DNA of 64,000 nucleotides from CAIWHR01 sp963713275 (GCA_963713275.1 CAVQLG010000029.1:1-64000), one strand, 5' to 3'; positions 38,396 through 47,552 are shown, numbered from the stretch's first letter. Notes: generated by a model from the sequence alone, not told the origin. Numbers and translations are program-made.

Positions 38396-39109
38396 TCAGC
38401 CGAGCACGGAGTCGTCGCCTGCAAACAGGGCTTCCGAGACCCGCTTTTCGCGCTCGGCGACGATGTCCAGGAACTCGGCGCTGCCGCTCATCATGCGAAA
38501 GGCAGCGTAGCCTCGCTCGAGGAAGCCGTGCAGTCGGCCGAACCCGGCGAGCGCGGCGGGCTTGCGCATCATCCGCAAGCCAACACCGACGAACGGCTTG
38601 CGCTTGAGGCTGTCGAGCGATTGGCCGAGGCGGGCGATCAGACCGATCTGGCGGAGCCGGTCATCCCGGCGGCCGACCTCGCGATACGCGGCCGCGTAGG
38701 CGGCCGCCGAGATGGAATCGTCAAGGGGACCAAGCGCACCCACCAGGGCAGCATCGAGATCCTCGGTCATAGCGTCGAGCTCGATCGCGTCAGCGATGGT
38801 CTCCAGCGCCGATGCGGGCAACACGCGGACCATCGCCGGGACGATGCGCCGCACCTCGTCGATGCCCTCGCTCAGATCCCTCGCTCCGTAGAGATCGGTC
38901 AGGAAGAAATCGGTGCCGGCGTGGAATCTCGGGGATTCGAGCAGATCGGCATGAGTTCGAGCAAGGCGGCGAGCCTGCCATTCACGCAGCTTCGTCCTTC
39001 GTGCGGCATACGTGTCGTCTTCCAACGCCCGCGCCCGCAAGCGCTGGGAGCGGTCCAATTCGCTTGCGAGGCGTTGCTCGGCACGGATCGGCTCGGATGG
39101 TATGGTCAC
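38396..39109 (-). CDS. Conserved hypothetical protein with FFLTDLYG motif
   Basis: 237 residues, largely helical, no membrane segment. It contains DFFLTDLYGARDLSEGIDEV near residue 68, which I recognise as a recurring but uncharacterised proteobacterial protein motif. GTG start at 39109. Function unknown; neighbours offer no hint. Confidence 0.6.
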   Translation of the reverse strand: MTIPSEPIRAEQRLASELDRSQRLRARALEDDTYAARRTKLREWQARRLARTHADLLESPRFHAGTDFFLTDLYGARDLSEGIDEVRRIVPAMVRVLPASALETIADAIELDAMTEDLDAALVGALGPLDDSISAAAYAAAYREVGRRDDRLRQIGLIARLGQSLDSLKRKPFVGVGLRMMRKPAALAGFGRLHGFLERGYAAFRMMSGSAEFLDIVAEREKRVSEALFAGDDSVLG

Positions 39110-39260
39110 GGTCCTGCAGTTATCTTCGGCGCGGCCCGGTCAGCGTTCCCCGGGGGCTCGTCCAGCAAGCGGTTCAGATCGTGGCTTCGCGTCGCTCGCA
39201 CGATCCGACCTTATTGGTCATGCGGCGCACCGACGACAGCGTGCCAGCACTGCGACGGGT

Positions 39261-39827
39261 TCAACTGACTGCCCGGAACTGCGACAGGTGATTCGCGAGA
39301 TGCATCGCGTGCGCTCGTTCGTACGCATCCCTGTCTAAGGCTCCGTATGCAAAGTGCGGTTGGAGCGGTCTGGACCAGCTCCTGAAGCTGGCCACGGAGG
39401 CCCTCAGTCGTGCCAACGCGACTTCCGGAGGTGTCGCGCGCGGGAGGGCGGGCGCTCCGGGAATTGGTTCTGCCAGATCATGTGACATTCGACCTCGCCA
39501 TGAGAAGACTCCAAGCGCGGCCGCGCCAACAGTGTTTTGAAAGAGCTTTGACTTCGACTCCGGAAACCCGCTGACGGAGTACTCGATGCTTTGAGCACAG
39601 TGCTCCAGCGTTTGTGCCCAGGTCCAGGCTGCGCCCGACGCTAACTCCTTGGCCGCGGCAAGTCTGGTGAGTTCTTCTTCTGCCTCCCGCAGCGACGAGA
39701 ACACCAGTTGCCGATCGGTTGGAGCGCCAGCTTGACAGCCGGACATGCTGGTCAGGGCCAAAGCTGGCGGCAGCAGAAGGACCGACCTGACGGCAGAGCG
39801 CCGAGCCGTGTTGATGCTCGAGGTCAT
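39261..39827 (-). CDS. DUF1569 (DinB-like) protein with secretion signal
   Basis: 188 residues from ATG 39827 (ATG 39857 adds ten). N-terminal basic pair and hydrophobic stretch ARRSAVRSVLLLPPALALT followed by SMSGC suggest export, possibly as a lipoprotein. The body has the DUF1569 pattern: TLEHCAQSIEYSVSGFPESK, LFQNTVGAAALGVFSWRG, HDLAEPIPGAP, and the late HAMHLANHLSQFR whose histidines would complete a DinB metal site. Function unknown. Confidence 0.75.
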   Translation of the reverse strand: MTSSINTARRSAVRSVLLLPPALALTSMSGCQAGAPTDRQLVFSSLREAEEELTRLAAAKELASGAAWTWAQTLEHCAQSIEYSVSGFPESKSKLFQNTVGAAALGVFSWRGRMSHDLAEPIPGAPALPRATPPEVALARLRASVASFRSWSRPLQPHFAYGALDRDAYERAHAMHLANHLSQFRAVS

Positions 39828-40025
39828 CGTGGTGGTGGAGCGAGGATGTTGGTGCATGCGACGCCTAATGAGAAGTGGATCGCTCGGATGACGTGAAAGC
39901 GAACAGGCTCGGGGCGCGGACGGGCGCAGGCGGCATGGTCACCCCCTGTTACCCCTGACAGGTGCGCGCCGGACGGATCATCGGCACGATGGCGGTGTGC
40001 GTCAACCTCCTCCCCGACGCACTTC

Positions 40026-40053
40026 GCCCGGCCGCGCGCCGGGCTTTTCTTCT
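40026..40053 (+). terminator. Rho-independent terminator
   Basis: Stem gcccgg/ccgggc with a seven-base loop, followed by a T-rich run (ttttcttctt). No intact plus-strand gene precedes it, so it may belong to something lost or decayed. The 39828-40223 gap shows no gene otherwise. Confidence 0.6.
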
Positions 40054-40096
40054 TGGTCCCCGCGATATCGGGGGCAAGTTCGGGGGTGATGGCAAC

Positions 40097-40117
40097 AAAA
40101 AAGCCGCTCAAGGCGGC
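40097..40117 (-). terminator. Rho-independent terminator for the small-protein pair
   Basis: Read on the minus strand: gccgc-cttga-gcggc stem followed by six T. It lies about 107 bases after the end of the 75-residue gene at 40224. Confidence 0.65.
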
Positions 40118-40134
40118 AATATCATGGATTCTAC

Positions 40135-40150
40135 TGGCGTTCCCATGGGG
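40135..40150 (+). other. Near-copy of the tRNA-Glu 3' end (possible old attachment site)
   Basis: tggcgttcccatgggg matches the 3' end of tRNA-Glu (tggcgtccccagggg on the plus strand at 41371) at 14 of 16 positions. Same orientation, 1.24 kb apart, with gene fragments between. Confidence 0.3.
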
Positions 40151-40223
40151 GGTGGGCTCTATCCCCACGATTGTTGCGCGCAGCGTGGTGGCGCTTACCG
40201 GCACGTCCGTTCGAGGACTCCGG

Positions 40224-40451
40224 TCAGACCGCTTGCAGCACACGTCGTCGCAATGACTGCGGCAGCTCAACCGCCACGAAGAATTCTTGCGGGTATAGAT
40301 AGTCCTCTCCGGACTCGTCAATGACCCGAAGCTGCCCGCGTTTGGTGGCCTCCGCGTCGGGCATGGTGACATACAGCTTCCGCCGCTCCAGCGACACCGA
40401 GTACCCCTCATTGTTTATGCAGACAACCAGCCCTTTCGATGCTCGCGCCAT
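40224..40451 (-). CDS. Small conserved protein, second of a pair
   Basis: 75 residues from ATG 40451: begins MARASKGLVVCINNEGYSVS and ends EDYLYPQEFFVAVELPQSLR. I recognise this as a small protein that recurs next to the gene upstream in many bacteria; its role is unknown. The beta-rich pattern and 11-base spacing to its partner suggest a functional pair. Confidence 0.6.
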   Translation of the reverse strand: MARASKGLVVCINNEGYSVSLERRKLYVTMPDAEATKRGQLRVIDESGEDYLYPQEFFVAVELPQSLRRRVLQAV

Positions 40452-40462
40452 GGATTCAATCC

Positions 40463-40693
40463 TCACAGGAGCCGCTTGATCTTGAATTCACGTTTGCCAA
40501 TGCCCGTGGCCTCGTACCAGTGCAGCTCCGCGAGCACAATCTCGCCGTCGGCCAACCGCACCCGTCCGACGCCCTTGCGCTTGCGCCATCGACCGCGGCC
40601 ATAGTACCTGCGCAGGCGCGCAAGTTCCCGGATGCCGGAGCCGGTAGCGATCGTCGCGACCGCCGAGAGCTCACCAATGATTTCGAAGTGCAC
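40463..40693 (-). CDS. Small conserved protein, first of a pair
   Basis: 76 residues from GTG 40693. Contains SGIRELARLRRYYGRGRWRK, VRLADGEIVLAELHWYEA and the C-terminal GIGKREFKIKRLL, a basic protein that might bind nucleic acid. Function unknown. Forms an operon with the 75-residue protein. A toxin-antitoxin reading is possible but unsupported. Confidence 0.55.
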   Translation of the reverse strand: MHFEIIGELSAVATIATGSGIRELARLRRYYGRGRWRKRKGVGRVRLADGEIVLAELHWYEATGIGKREFKIKRLL

Positions 40694-40745
40694 GGCATGA
40701 TCGTGGCAAATACCATCGACTTGGTCAAATCGACCGACACAAGCA

Positions 40746-41238
40746 GCCTACCACGACGTTCACACTGCCGACTTTCGTGTGGACGCTGTTCGTCGGCGTG
40801 CTGATCCGCAACACGCTCGCCATGGCCAAGTTGCACGCAATCGACGGCGAGGCACTCACCTTCGTGGGTGCGGTTTCGCTGTCGCTGTTCCTCGCAATGG
40901 CGTTGATGAATCTTAGGCTCTGGGAACTGGCGGCCCTAGCGCTGCCGCTTTTCGTCATCCTTGCGCTGCAGGCCATCGGCGTCGCGCTGTTCACGACGCC
41001 CGTGACCTTTCGCGTGATGGGGTCCAACTACGAAGCGGCGACGCTCGTGGCCGGGCAATGCGGCTTCGGGCTCGGCGCGACGCCGACGGCCATCGCCAAC
41101 ATGCAGGCCGTTTGCGAACGCCACGGCTACGCTCCGCAGGCATTCATACTTGTGCCCGTGGTCGGTGCGTTCCTGATCGACATCGGCAACGCCATAGTCA
41201 TTAGCGCGTTCGCCGGCGTGCTTCCCGCGCTGCGCTAA
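40746..41238 (+). pseudogene. gltS: C-terminal fragment of the sodium/glutamate symporter GltS
   Basis: About 160 residues of a ~400-residue transporter: FTLPTFVWTLFVGVLIRNTL, FRVMGSNYEAATLVAGQCGF and LGATPTAIANMQAVCERHGY are GltS signatures. Four or so helices remain; the N-terminal half is gone and no start sits at the break near 40746. Non-functional remnant, followed by a weak terminator. Confidence 0.8.
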
Positions 41239-41242
41239 CTCG

Positions 41243-41263
41243 CGAAGACCCGGCTTCGTCTTT
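41243..41263 (+). terminator. Weak terminator after the gltS fragment
   Basis: Stem cgaag/cttcg, loop acccgg, then tcttt. Short stem, so only a tentative call. Confidence 0.4.
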
Positions 41264-41370
41264 ACTAGCACCGACCGCTGCGACGAGCGCTAGCTTGTGC
41301 TTTGTGGGTGCGATTGTGGGTGTTTTCTGCTGCCGCCGGCTGGCTGTGTTCGCTAAGCGCTTGTTTTTAT

Positions 41371-41446
41371 TGGCGTCCCCAGGGGGATTCGAACCCCCGT
41401 ACTCACCGTGAAAGGGTGATGTCCTAGGCCTCTAGACGATGGGGAC
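41371..41446 (-). tRNA. tRNA-Glu (anticodon TTC)
   Basis: Cloverleaf with acceptor gtcccca/tggggac, anticodon loop in ccctttcacgg and T-arm ggggttcgaatcccc; the CCA end is encoded. Nearly identical to other proteobacterial tRNA-Glu. Confidence 0.95.
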
Positions 41447-41491
41447 CTGGTACTGCTGCCGCCCCGCCGGTTGGGCCGGGCGGCATTGTCT

Positions 41492-41567
<76 letters not shown>

Positions 41568-41583
41568 AAGCGGCGAGGTTGAC

Positions 41584-41612
41584 ATTGTAGCGACATCCCG
41601 GGATCGCGTAAA
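41584..41612 (-). promoter_or_regulatory. Promoter of the tRNA-Ala/Glu pair
   Basis: On the minus strand: -35 tttacg (41612-41607), 17-base spacer, -10 tacaat (41589-41584), then 16 bases to the mature tRNA-Ala. Between here and the next gene (41877) I see no gene, only a threefold gtttcac repeat at 41619-41646 and tataat at 41801-41806. Confidence 0.65.
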
Positions 41613-41876
41613 CCTCGCGTTTCACGTTTCACCTCGCACGTTTCACTCAGTTCTTAGATGAGGCAACCTCGCGCATTGTCCATTGGGCCATGGGGTGGGG
41701 TATGAACTCCACCCCCCGTCGTCCTCCTGTGTGCCTCCTCCTGTGTTCGCCGGCTCGCCCGCGTCGCGCACGCTTGCGCGTGACCGGACGGGCACATCGC
41801 TATAATCGGCGAGACCACTCGCGCATCCCTCACCTCGCAGCGGCGCGCCCTGCGTCCTGCCTCGACTCGACTGCCT

Positions 41877-43370
41877 GTGCGGCTCCGGCGTAACGTCATC
41901 CTGTTGTTGCTGGCCGGCTCAGGCGCCGCCGCGTTGGCGCTCTACCTCGCGTTGCTTCGGGTGCCTGCCCCGTCACCGCTCCCGCCACCCGCTGCAGCGG
42001 GGGAGTTCGTGGTCCTGGTGCATCCCGGGCCCGCGTCGCACTTCCTCGATCCCGGTGGCGAACCCGCCGGCTTCGACGTCGACATCGCCCGGCTGTTCGC
42101 GCGTAGCAAAGGCCTTTCCATCCGCTTCGAAATCGCCGAGTCCACCGGCCGGCTGATGGCCGAGATTGCAGCGGGGCGCGCGCACGTTGGTGCCGGTGGC
42201 CTCCTGCGCCCGCGCCACGACCCGGCGACTGCGCCGAAGGCCGTGGGGAGAAGCGGCGCGCCGCCGGCTGCCCCCGGCCCGGCGCCGGCCGACATCCTGT
42301 GGACGCGCGGCTATTTTCCCGTCGAGGCAGTCCTCATCTACAACCTCGAGGGCTTCAAGCCCGCGGACTGGAGGGACTTGAGGTCGGAAACCGTCGCCTA
42401 TATCGAGGAAACCGGCATCGAAGCGGAGATCGATGCGTTGCGGTCCGCACATCCGGAAGTGCGCTGGATGCCCTCCTCGTTCCCCTCTGCCGACGGGCTC
42501 ATCGCCCAGGTGAGCGACGGAACGTTGAGCTATGCGCTCGCGCCGTCCCACGTCGCTGCGGTCGCGCGCAACGTCTTCCTGGGCTTCGACGTCGCGTTCG
42601 TCGCCGGCGGCAAGCGCGAGCTCGCCTGGATCGTCCCTCCGCGCTTCGCGGCGCTGCGCGACGAGATCGACAGCTTCCTGGCCAAGTTGAAGCGCGACGG
42701 CACGCTGGGGCGTCTTGCCGACCGCTACTTCAACCATCCGCGGCAGGTCCCGCGCATCGACGCCGGCGCCTTTCAGGAACGCCTCAAGACCCTGCTCCCC
42801 GACTACCGGCTGCTGTTCCAGGAAGCACAGGCCGCAACGGGCGTCGAGTGGCGACTGCTGGCGGCACTCGCCTACCAGGAATCGCAGTGGGATCCGTTCG
42901 CCACGAGCGAAACCGGGGTCCGCGGGCTGATGCAGCTCACCGAGGATACGGCGCGACGGCTGGGCGTCACCGACCGTGTCGACCCGCGGCAGAGCGTCGG
43001 CGCGGCGGCGCGGTACTACGCCACCCTCAAGCGCGGGCTGCCCCCGCGTGTCCAGGAACCGGATCGCAGCTGGCTCGCGCTGGCGGCCTACAACATCGGG
43101 CCGGGGCACCTCGAAGACGCGCGCGTCCTGGCCCAGCGGCTGAGGCTGAATCCCGACCTCTGGAGCGACGTGAGGAAGGCGCTGCCGTTGCTCGCGCTGC
43201 CCGAGTACTACGTCGAGGCCAGGAACGGCTACGCCCGCGGCGGAATGCCGGTCGTGTTCGTCGATCGCGTGCGCGCCTACTACGACATCCTGCTCGCGCG
43301 CGAGGCCGCGTACGTGCCGCGGCTACGCGTCGCGGCGTCCGGCAGCAGCGGCCCCGCCCCGCGGCCCTGA
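41877..43370 (+). CDS. mltF: Membrane-bound lytic murein transglycosylase F-like
   Basis: 497 residues. One N-terminal membrane helix (VILLLLAGSGAAALALYLAL), a solute-binding-protein type 3 domain to about residue 300, then an SLT lysozyme-like domain with catalytic glutamate in LAYQESQWDP near 338 and the motifs GLMQLTEDTA and LALAAYNIGPGH. It cleaves peptidoglycan to 1,6-anhydro ends in the periplasm. No lipobox, unlike some MltF. GTG 41877 is the apparent start; -10 tataat at 41801-41806 leaves a ~65-base leader. Confidence 0.88.
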   Translation: MRLRRNVILLLLAGSGAAALALYLALLRVPAPSPLPPPAAAGEFVVLVHPGPASHFLDPGGEPAGFDVDIARLFARSKGLSIRFEIAESTGRLMAEIAAGRAHVGAGGLLRPRHDPATAPKAVGRSGAPPAAPGPAPADILWTRGYFPVEAVLIYNLEGFKPADWRDLRSETVAYIEETGIEAEIDALRSAHPEVRWMPSSFPSADGLIAQVSDGTLSYALAPSHVAAVARNVFLGFDVAFVAGGKRELAWIVPPRFAALRDEIDSFLAKLKRDGTLGRLADRYFNHPRQVPRIDAGAFQERLKTLLPDYRLLFQEAQAATGVEWRLLAALAYQESQWDPFATSETGVRGLMQLTEDTARRLGVTDRVDPRQSVGAAARYYATLKRGLPPRVQEPDRSWLALAAYNIGPGHLEDARVLAQRLRLNPDLWSDVRKALPLLALPEYYVEARNGYARGGMPVVFVDRVRAYYDILLAREAAYVPRLRVAASGSSGPAPRP

Positions 43371-43395
43371 GCCATGCGCTCGCCGGCGCTTCGCT

Positions 43396-44343
43396 TCAGG
43401 CGCGCCCCACGACGCGCTTGAGTCCCAGCCGCTGCTGCGCCCAGAAGCCGGTGCCATAGTCGCGCCCGGTGAGCTGGTCGTCGATGCCCGTGGGGCCGGG
43501 CTCGCGGCGGAAGTCGGCCGTTCCGAACAGCATGTCCCACAGCGGAAACAGCACGGCGTAGTTGGCGCCCCGGTAGTCGCCGTGGGGACTCGCTGCGACT
43601 GCGTGGTGCAGCCGGTGGTAGCGCGGCGACACCAGCAGCCGCTCGCCGATCGCGCCGTAGGACAGCCGCAGGTTCGCGTGCGAGAGCGATTCCAGCATCC
43701 GCGGCACCACGATCAGCAGCGCGAACTGCGCTGGCGGCACGCCGATCGCCAACGCGACCAGCGCCAGGATCGAGTCGGTGAGCAGGCTGTCGACGAGGTG
43801 ATTCCGGTTGTCGGTCCAGAACGTCATCTGCCGCTGCGAGTGATGCACCGCGTGCAGCGCCCACCACCAGTCGGCCGCGTGCTGCGCGCGGTGGATCAGG
43901 TACTGCGCGAAGTCGAGGATCACGAGATACGCGAGAAAGCTGCCGACCGGATGCGCGGCCAGGGCCGGCAGCAGCGATTCGAGGTTCGGCGTCGGCACCC
44001 CGCGCAGATGCAGTGCCGCCTGCAGCGCGTCGAACAGCGGTCGCAGGGTGAAGAAGAACAGCAGCGGAACGAGCCCCAGCCGATGGATGAGGGTGTAGAT
44101 CACGTCGGTACGCACCGCCGCGCCCCGCACGAAACGCTCGGCCGGGAACCGGCGCTCGAGCGGCAGCAGGATCGCGGCCAGCAGCGCGATCTCGAGCGCC
44201 CCGTAGAGGAAGTCCTCGGTGGCGTTGAAGGCATCCTCGGTGTAGCTGGCAAGCCCCGCCCACTGCACGAACGGCAGCACCAGCGCCTGAAAGAGCCCGC
44301 CCTGCAGCGCGCCCAGCCAGCCCGCCAGCGGTTCCGGGAGCAT
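43396..44343 (-). CDS. Fatty acid hydroxylase/sterol desaturase family membrane protein
   Basis: 315 residues with four or more membrane helices and the di-iron histidine boxes in order: HRAQH, HAVHHS and HRLHH. These enzymes hydroxylate or desaturate lipid chains or sterol-like substrates in the membrane. Start ATG 44343. It sits ten bases after the deacetylase gene and likely belongs to the serS-led transcript. The lipid substrate is unknown. Confidence 0.88.
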   Translation of the reverse strand: MLPEPLAGWLGALQGGLFQALVLPFVQWAGLASYTEDAFNATEDFLYGALEIALLAAILLPLERRFPAERFVRGAAVRTDVIYTLIHRLGLVPLLFFFTLRPLFDALQAALHLRGVPTPNLESLLPALAAHPVGSFLAYLVILDFAQYLIHRAQHAADWWWALHAVHHSQRQMTFWTDNRNHLVDSLLTDSILALVALAIGVPPAQFALLIVVPRMLESLSHANLRLSYGAIGERLLVSPRYHRLHHAVAASPHGDYRGANYAVLFPLWDMLFGTADFRREPGPTGIDDQLTGRDYGTGFWAQQRLGLKRVVGRA

Positions 44344-44353
44344 GCGCCGCGTG

Positions 44354-45118
44354 TCAGCCGGTGGCTCCGCGCAGCGGCGCGAAGCAGAAGCCGCGGGCCT
44401 TGAGCCGGGTGAGGAGCTCGTCCAGCATCGGGGCGTAAGGGTCACGCCGCGACCAGATCCCCAGGTGCATCATCATGATGTCGCCGTCGCGCAGCTTCGC
44501 CACCGCGGCGTCGACCAGCGCGCGGTTCGGATACCGGTCGGACGGCAGCTCGTCGCCGAGAAAACCCGCCGGCGCCCAGCCGACGTGCGCGTAGCCGCAG
44601 GCCCTGGCGGCCGCCAGCGAGCGCGCCGTGGTGCGCCCGCCGGGCGCGCGCCAGACCGGATCGAGCGCGCGCCCGGTCGCCTGGCGAAACGCCGCGTCGA
44701 CGCGCTGCAGCTCGGCACACACGCCGCGCTCGTCCAGCGTCTCGACGCCGGTTGCCGGGAACTGGGGCCGGTAGGCGACCCCGCCGTCGACGTCGCGCAG
44801 GAACCGGCCGTGCCGCCACGTGTGCGAACCGAAGGCATGTCCCTCGCGCACCCGCGCCGCCCAGTAATCGTGCCACGCCGCATCGAGCGCGTAGTCGCCG
44901 CGCCGCGTCTTCTCGTTGGCGAGGAAGAACGTCGCCCGCACGCCGTGCCGCCGCAGCGTCGTCGCGATCGTCTCGGCGTGATCCATGTTGCCGGTATCGA
45001 GCGTGAGGTACAGCGTGCCCTGGCAGGCGTCCGGCGCCGCCTTCCCGGGCAGCGGCAACGCGACGCCGAGAGCGAGCGCGATGGCTGCGGCTGCGCGGGC
45101 GAGGACGCTGGTCTTCAC
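44354..45118 (-). CDS. Secreted polysaccharide deacetylase-like protein
   Basis: 254 residues with a signal peptide (AAAIALALGVALPLPGKAA). NodB-homology motifs: motif 1 appears as LTLDTGN rather than TFDDG, so the second aspartate is threonine; motif 2 HTWRHG keeps both metal histidines; the late motif MMMHLGIW supplies the leucine/histidine pocket. It probably removes N-acetyl groups from a cell-surface sugar polymer, with the changed motif 1 making activity uncertain. GTG start overlaps the propeller stop (GTGA). Confidence 0.8.
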   Translation of the reverse strand: MKTSVLARAAAAIALALGVALPLPGKAAPDACQGTLYLTLDTGNMDHAETIATTLRRHGVRATFFLANEKTRRGDYALDAAWHDYWAARVREGHAFGSHTWRHGRFLRDVDGGVAYRPQFPATGVETLDERGVCAELQRVDAAFRQATGRALDPVWRAPGGRTTARSLAAARACGYAHVGWAPAGFLGDELPSDRYPNRALVDAAVAKLRDGDIMMMHLGIWSRRDPYAPMLDELLTRLKARGFCFAPLRGATG

Positions 45119-46104
45119 TTCGCCGCAGCGGTGGCGGTCACCGGCTTGTGCACGTAGATGCCGTGCGGCGAGCGCCCCACCGGAAACTGCTTCACGACCT
45201 TGCCCGACTCGAGGTCGAGCACCGAGACCTTCATGATCCAGCGCGACGTGACCCACAGCGTCTTGCCGTCCGGCGCGAGGTCCATGCAATCCGGACCGCC
45301 CGGAACGTTGTACTTGCGCACGATCTCGAGGGTCGACGGGTCGATGACGCTGATCGTGTCGGCGACGCGGTTGGAGACAAAGACGTGCCGCCCGTTGCCC
45401 TGCGGCGCGAGGTTGTGCGCTCCAGCCCCGGTGGACAGGCGCTTGACGATCGCCCGCTTGCGCCAGTCGATCGCCGCCACGTGATCCTCGCCCATCACGC
45501 CGACGAGCAGGTGGTTGCCGTCCGGCGTCATCACGATGCCGGCCGGGGTCTTGCCGACCTTCATCTTCCACGCAACCGTCAGCCCCTTGAGGTCGATCGC
45601 AACCATGTCGTCGCTGCCCTGCAGCGTCACGAACGCGAACGCCGAGTCGTTGGAAAATGCGATGTGCGAAGGAATCGACGGCAGTTCGAAGCGCTTGGCC
45701 AGCCCGTAATCGCTGGCCCGGTAGACGTCGACGCGGTCGAGGCGGTTCGCGGCGACCACCAGCCATTGGCGGTCCGGCGAGAATCCGAGCTGGTACGGGT
45801 CGGGGATGTTCCCGATCCGACGCTTGACGACGCCCGTGGCCGGGTCGAGGAAGACGAGCTCGTTGCCGACCGCCGAGGCGACGATCAGCTCCTTGCCGTC
45901 CGGCGTGGGAACGAGATGGTGTGGCTCCTTGCCGACCGCGAGAACGCCCTTCTCCGCGCCAGTGGCGTAGTCGAGCAGCGTCACCGTCGCGTCGCGCGAA
46001 TTGAGCACGACGACCAGATTGGCGAGCGCGAGCGACGGCAGCGCCCACGCGGCGAGCGCGCACAGACCCAAGAACGCGCGGCAACGCCTCACCGTCGTCC
46101 TCAT
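45115..46104 (-). CDS. Periplasmic YVTN-type beta-propeller protein
   Basis: 329 residues with a signal peptide (FLGLCALAAWALPSLALA) and about seven repeats of the kind TPDGKELIVASA, SPDRQWLVVAANR, TPDGNHLLVGVMG and APDGKTLWVTSR. These propellers bind partners or substrates in the periplasm. Start ATG 46104 overlaps the serS stop (ATGA) and its stop overlaps the deacetylase GTG, so all three are translationally coupled. Confidence 0.85.
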   Translation of the reverse strand: MRTTVRRCRAFLGLCALAAWALPSLALANLVVVLNSRDATVTLLDYATGAEKGVLAVGKEPHHLVPTPDGKELIVASAVGNELVFLDPATGVVKRRIGNIPDPYQLGFSPDRQWLVVAANRLDRVDVYRASDYGLAKRFELPSIPSHIAFSNDSAFAFVTLQGSDDMVAIDLKGLTVAWKMKVGKTPAGIVMTPDGNHLLVGVMGEDHVAAIDWRKRAIVKRLSTGAGAHNLAPQGNGRHVFVSNRVADTISVIDPSTLEIVRKYNVPGGPDCMDLAPDGKTLWVTSRWIMKVSVLDLESGKVVKQFPVGRSPHGIYVHKPVTATAAAK

Positions 46105-47414
46105 GTCTGCCCGGCTCGTCCCTGCGGGCGCAGCGCGTCGACGCCGCCCAGGTACGGGCGCAGCGCGGCGGGCACGGTGACCGTGCCGTCTGCCTGCTGG
46201 TAGTTCTCCAGCACGGCGACCAGCGCGCGCCCGACCGCCAGCCCCGAACCGTTCAGCGTGTGCACGAGCTCCGGCTTGCCCTGCGCGTTGCGAAACCGGG
46301 CCTGCATCCGCCGCGCCTGGAAAGCCTCGCAGTTCGAGCACGACGAGATCTCGCGGTAGGTGTCCTGCGCCGGCAGCCAGACTTCGAGATCGTAGGTCTT
46401 GGCGCTGGCGAAGCCGATGTCCCCGGTGCACAGCGCGACCTTGCGATACGGCAGCTCCAGCCGCTGGAGGATCGTCTCGGCGTGGCCCGTGAGCTCCTCC
46501 AGCGCCTCGTACGAGCGGTCGGGGTGCACGATCTGGACGAGTTCGACCTTGTCGAACTGGTGCTGCCGGATCATGCCGCGGGTGTCCTTGCCGTAGCTGC
46601 CGGCCTCGGACCGGAAGCACGGCGTGTGCGCGGTCAGCTTCACGGGCAGCGCCCCGGCGGCGAGGATTTCGCCGCGCACGGTGTTGGTCAGCGTGATCTC
46701 GGAGGTCGAGATGAGGTAGAGCGTCTCGCCCGCCCCTTCGCCGCCGCCCTTCCTGACCGAGAACATGTCGGCCTCGAACTTGGGCAGCTGAGTCGTGCCG
46801 ACGAGCGTCTCGGCGTTGACGACGTACGGCGTGTAGCACTCGACGTAGCCGTGCTCGCGGGTGTGCGTGTCGAGCATGAACTGCGCGAGCGCGCGATGCA
46901 GCCGCGCGAGGTCGCCGCGCAGGAAGGAGAAGCGGGCGCCGGACAGCTTGGCCGCGGTCGGGAAATCGAGCATTCCCAGCGCCTCGCCGACATCCGTGTG
47001 GTCCTTGACCGGGAAGTCGAACACGCGTGGCACGCCCCAGCGCGAAACCTCCACGTTGTCGTCGCTCCCGCGGCCGACCGGGGTGCTCGAGTGCGTCAGG
47101 TTCGGCAGTCCGAGCAGGAAGTCGCGCATCTCGGCCTGCACGGTGTCAAGATCACCCTCCAGGCGCTTCAGCGCGTCGCCGATGCCGCCGACCTCGGCCA
47201 AGAGAGCATTCGCGTCGTCCCCCTTGCCCTTGGCGACGCCGACCGCCCTGGAGAGCGAATTGCGCCGGGCCTGGAGGTCCTGCGTGCGGGTCTGAATATC
47301 CTTGCGGCGCGCTTCGAGCACTTCGAAGCCCGCCGTATCAAGCGCGATTCCGCGCTTGGCAAGGCCCGCGGCGACGCCCGCGAGATCGTTGCGCATCAAG
47401 GTGATGTCGAGCAT
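46101..47414 (-). CDS. serS: Seryl-tRNA synthetase
   Basis: 437 residues. Long N-terminal coiled-coil arm (residues ~30-100) and class II catalytic core with motif 2 FRSEAGSYGKDTRGMIRQHQ and motif 3 NGSGLAVGRALVAVLEN. Charges tRNA-Ser and tRNA-Sec. Frame intact. Confidence 0.97.
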   Translation of the reverse strand: MLDITLMRNDLAGVAAGLAKRGIALDTAGFEVLEARRKDIQTRTQDLQARRNSLSRAVGVAKGKGDDANALLAEVGGIGDALKRLEGDLDTVQAEMRDFLLGLPNLTHSSTPVGRGSDDNVEVSRWGVPRVFDFPVKDHTDVGEALGMLDFPTAAKLSGARFSFLRGDLARLHRALAQFMLDTHTREHGYVECYTPYVVNAETLVGTTQLPKFEADMFSVRKGGGEGAGETLYLISTSEITLTNTVRGEILAAGALPVKLTAHTPCFRSEAGSYGKDTRGMIRQHQFDKVELVQIVHPDRSYEALEELTGHAETILQRLELPYRKVALCTGDIGFASAKTYDLEVWLPAQDTYREISSCSNCEAFQARRMQARFRNAQGKPELVHTLNGSGLAVGRALVAVLENYQQADGTVTVPAALRPYLGGVDALRPQGRAGQT

Positions 47415-47552
47415 GCCGCCATTTTATCAGACGGCCACCCCCCTCATCCGCCGGCGCCCCGTCGCGCAGGACCTCGCTGGCGCCAGCGCACCCCTCCCCC
47501 GTCGCCGGGCTCGCGCCTGCAACTGCGGGCCCGGTGGCACGGTCCGACCGAC

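Noticed and set aside
41619..41646. Threefold gtttcac, considered as the edge of a repeat array
   Set aside because: Seven-base unit, uneven spacing, only three copies, no spacers; not a CRISPR array.
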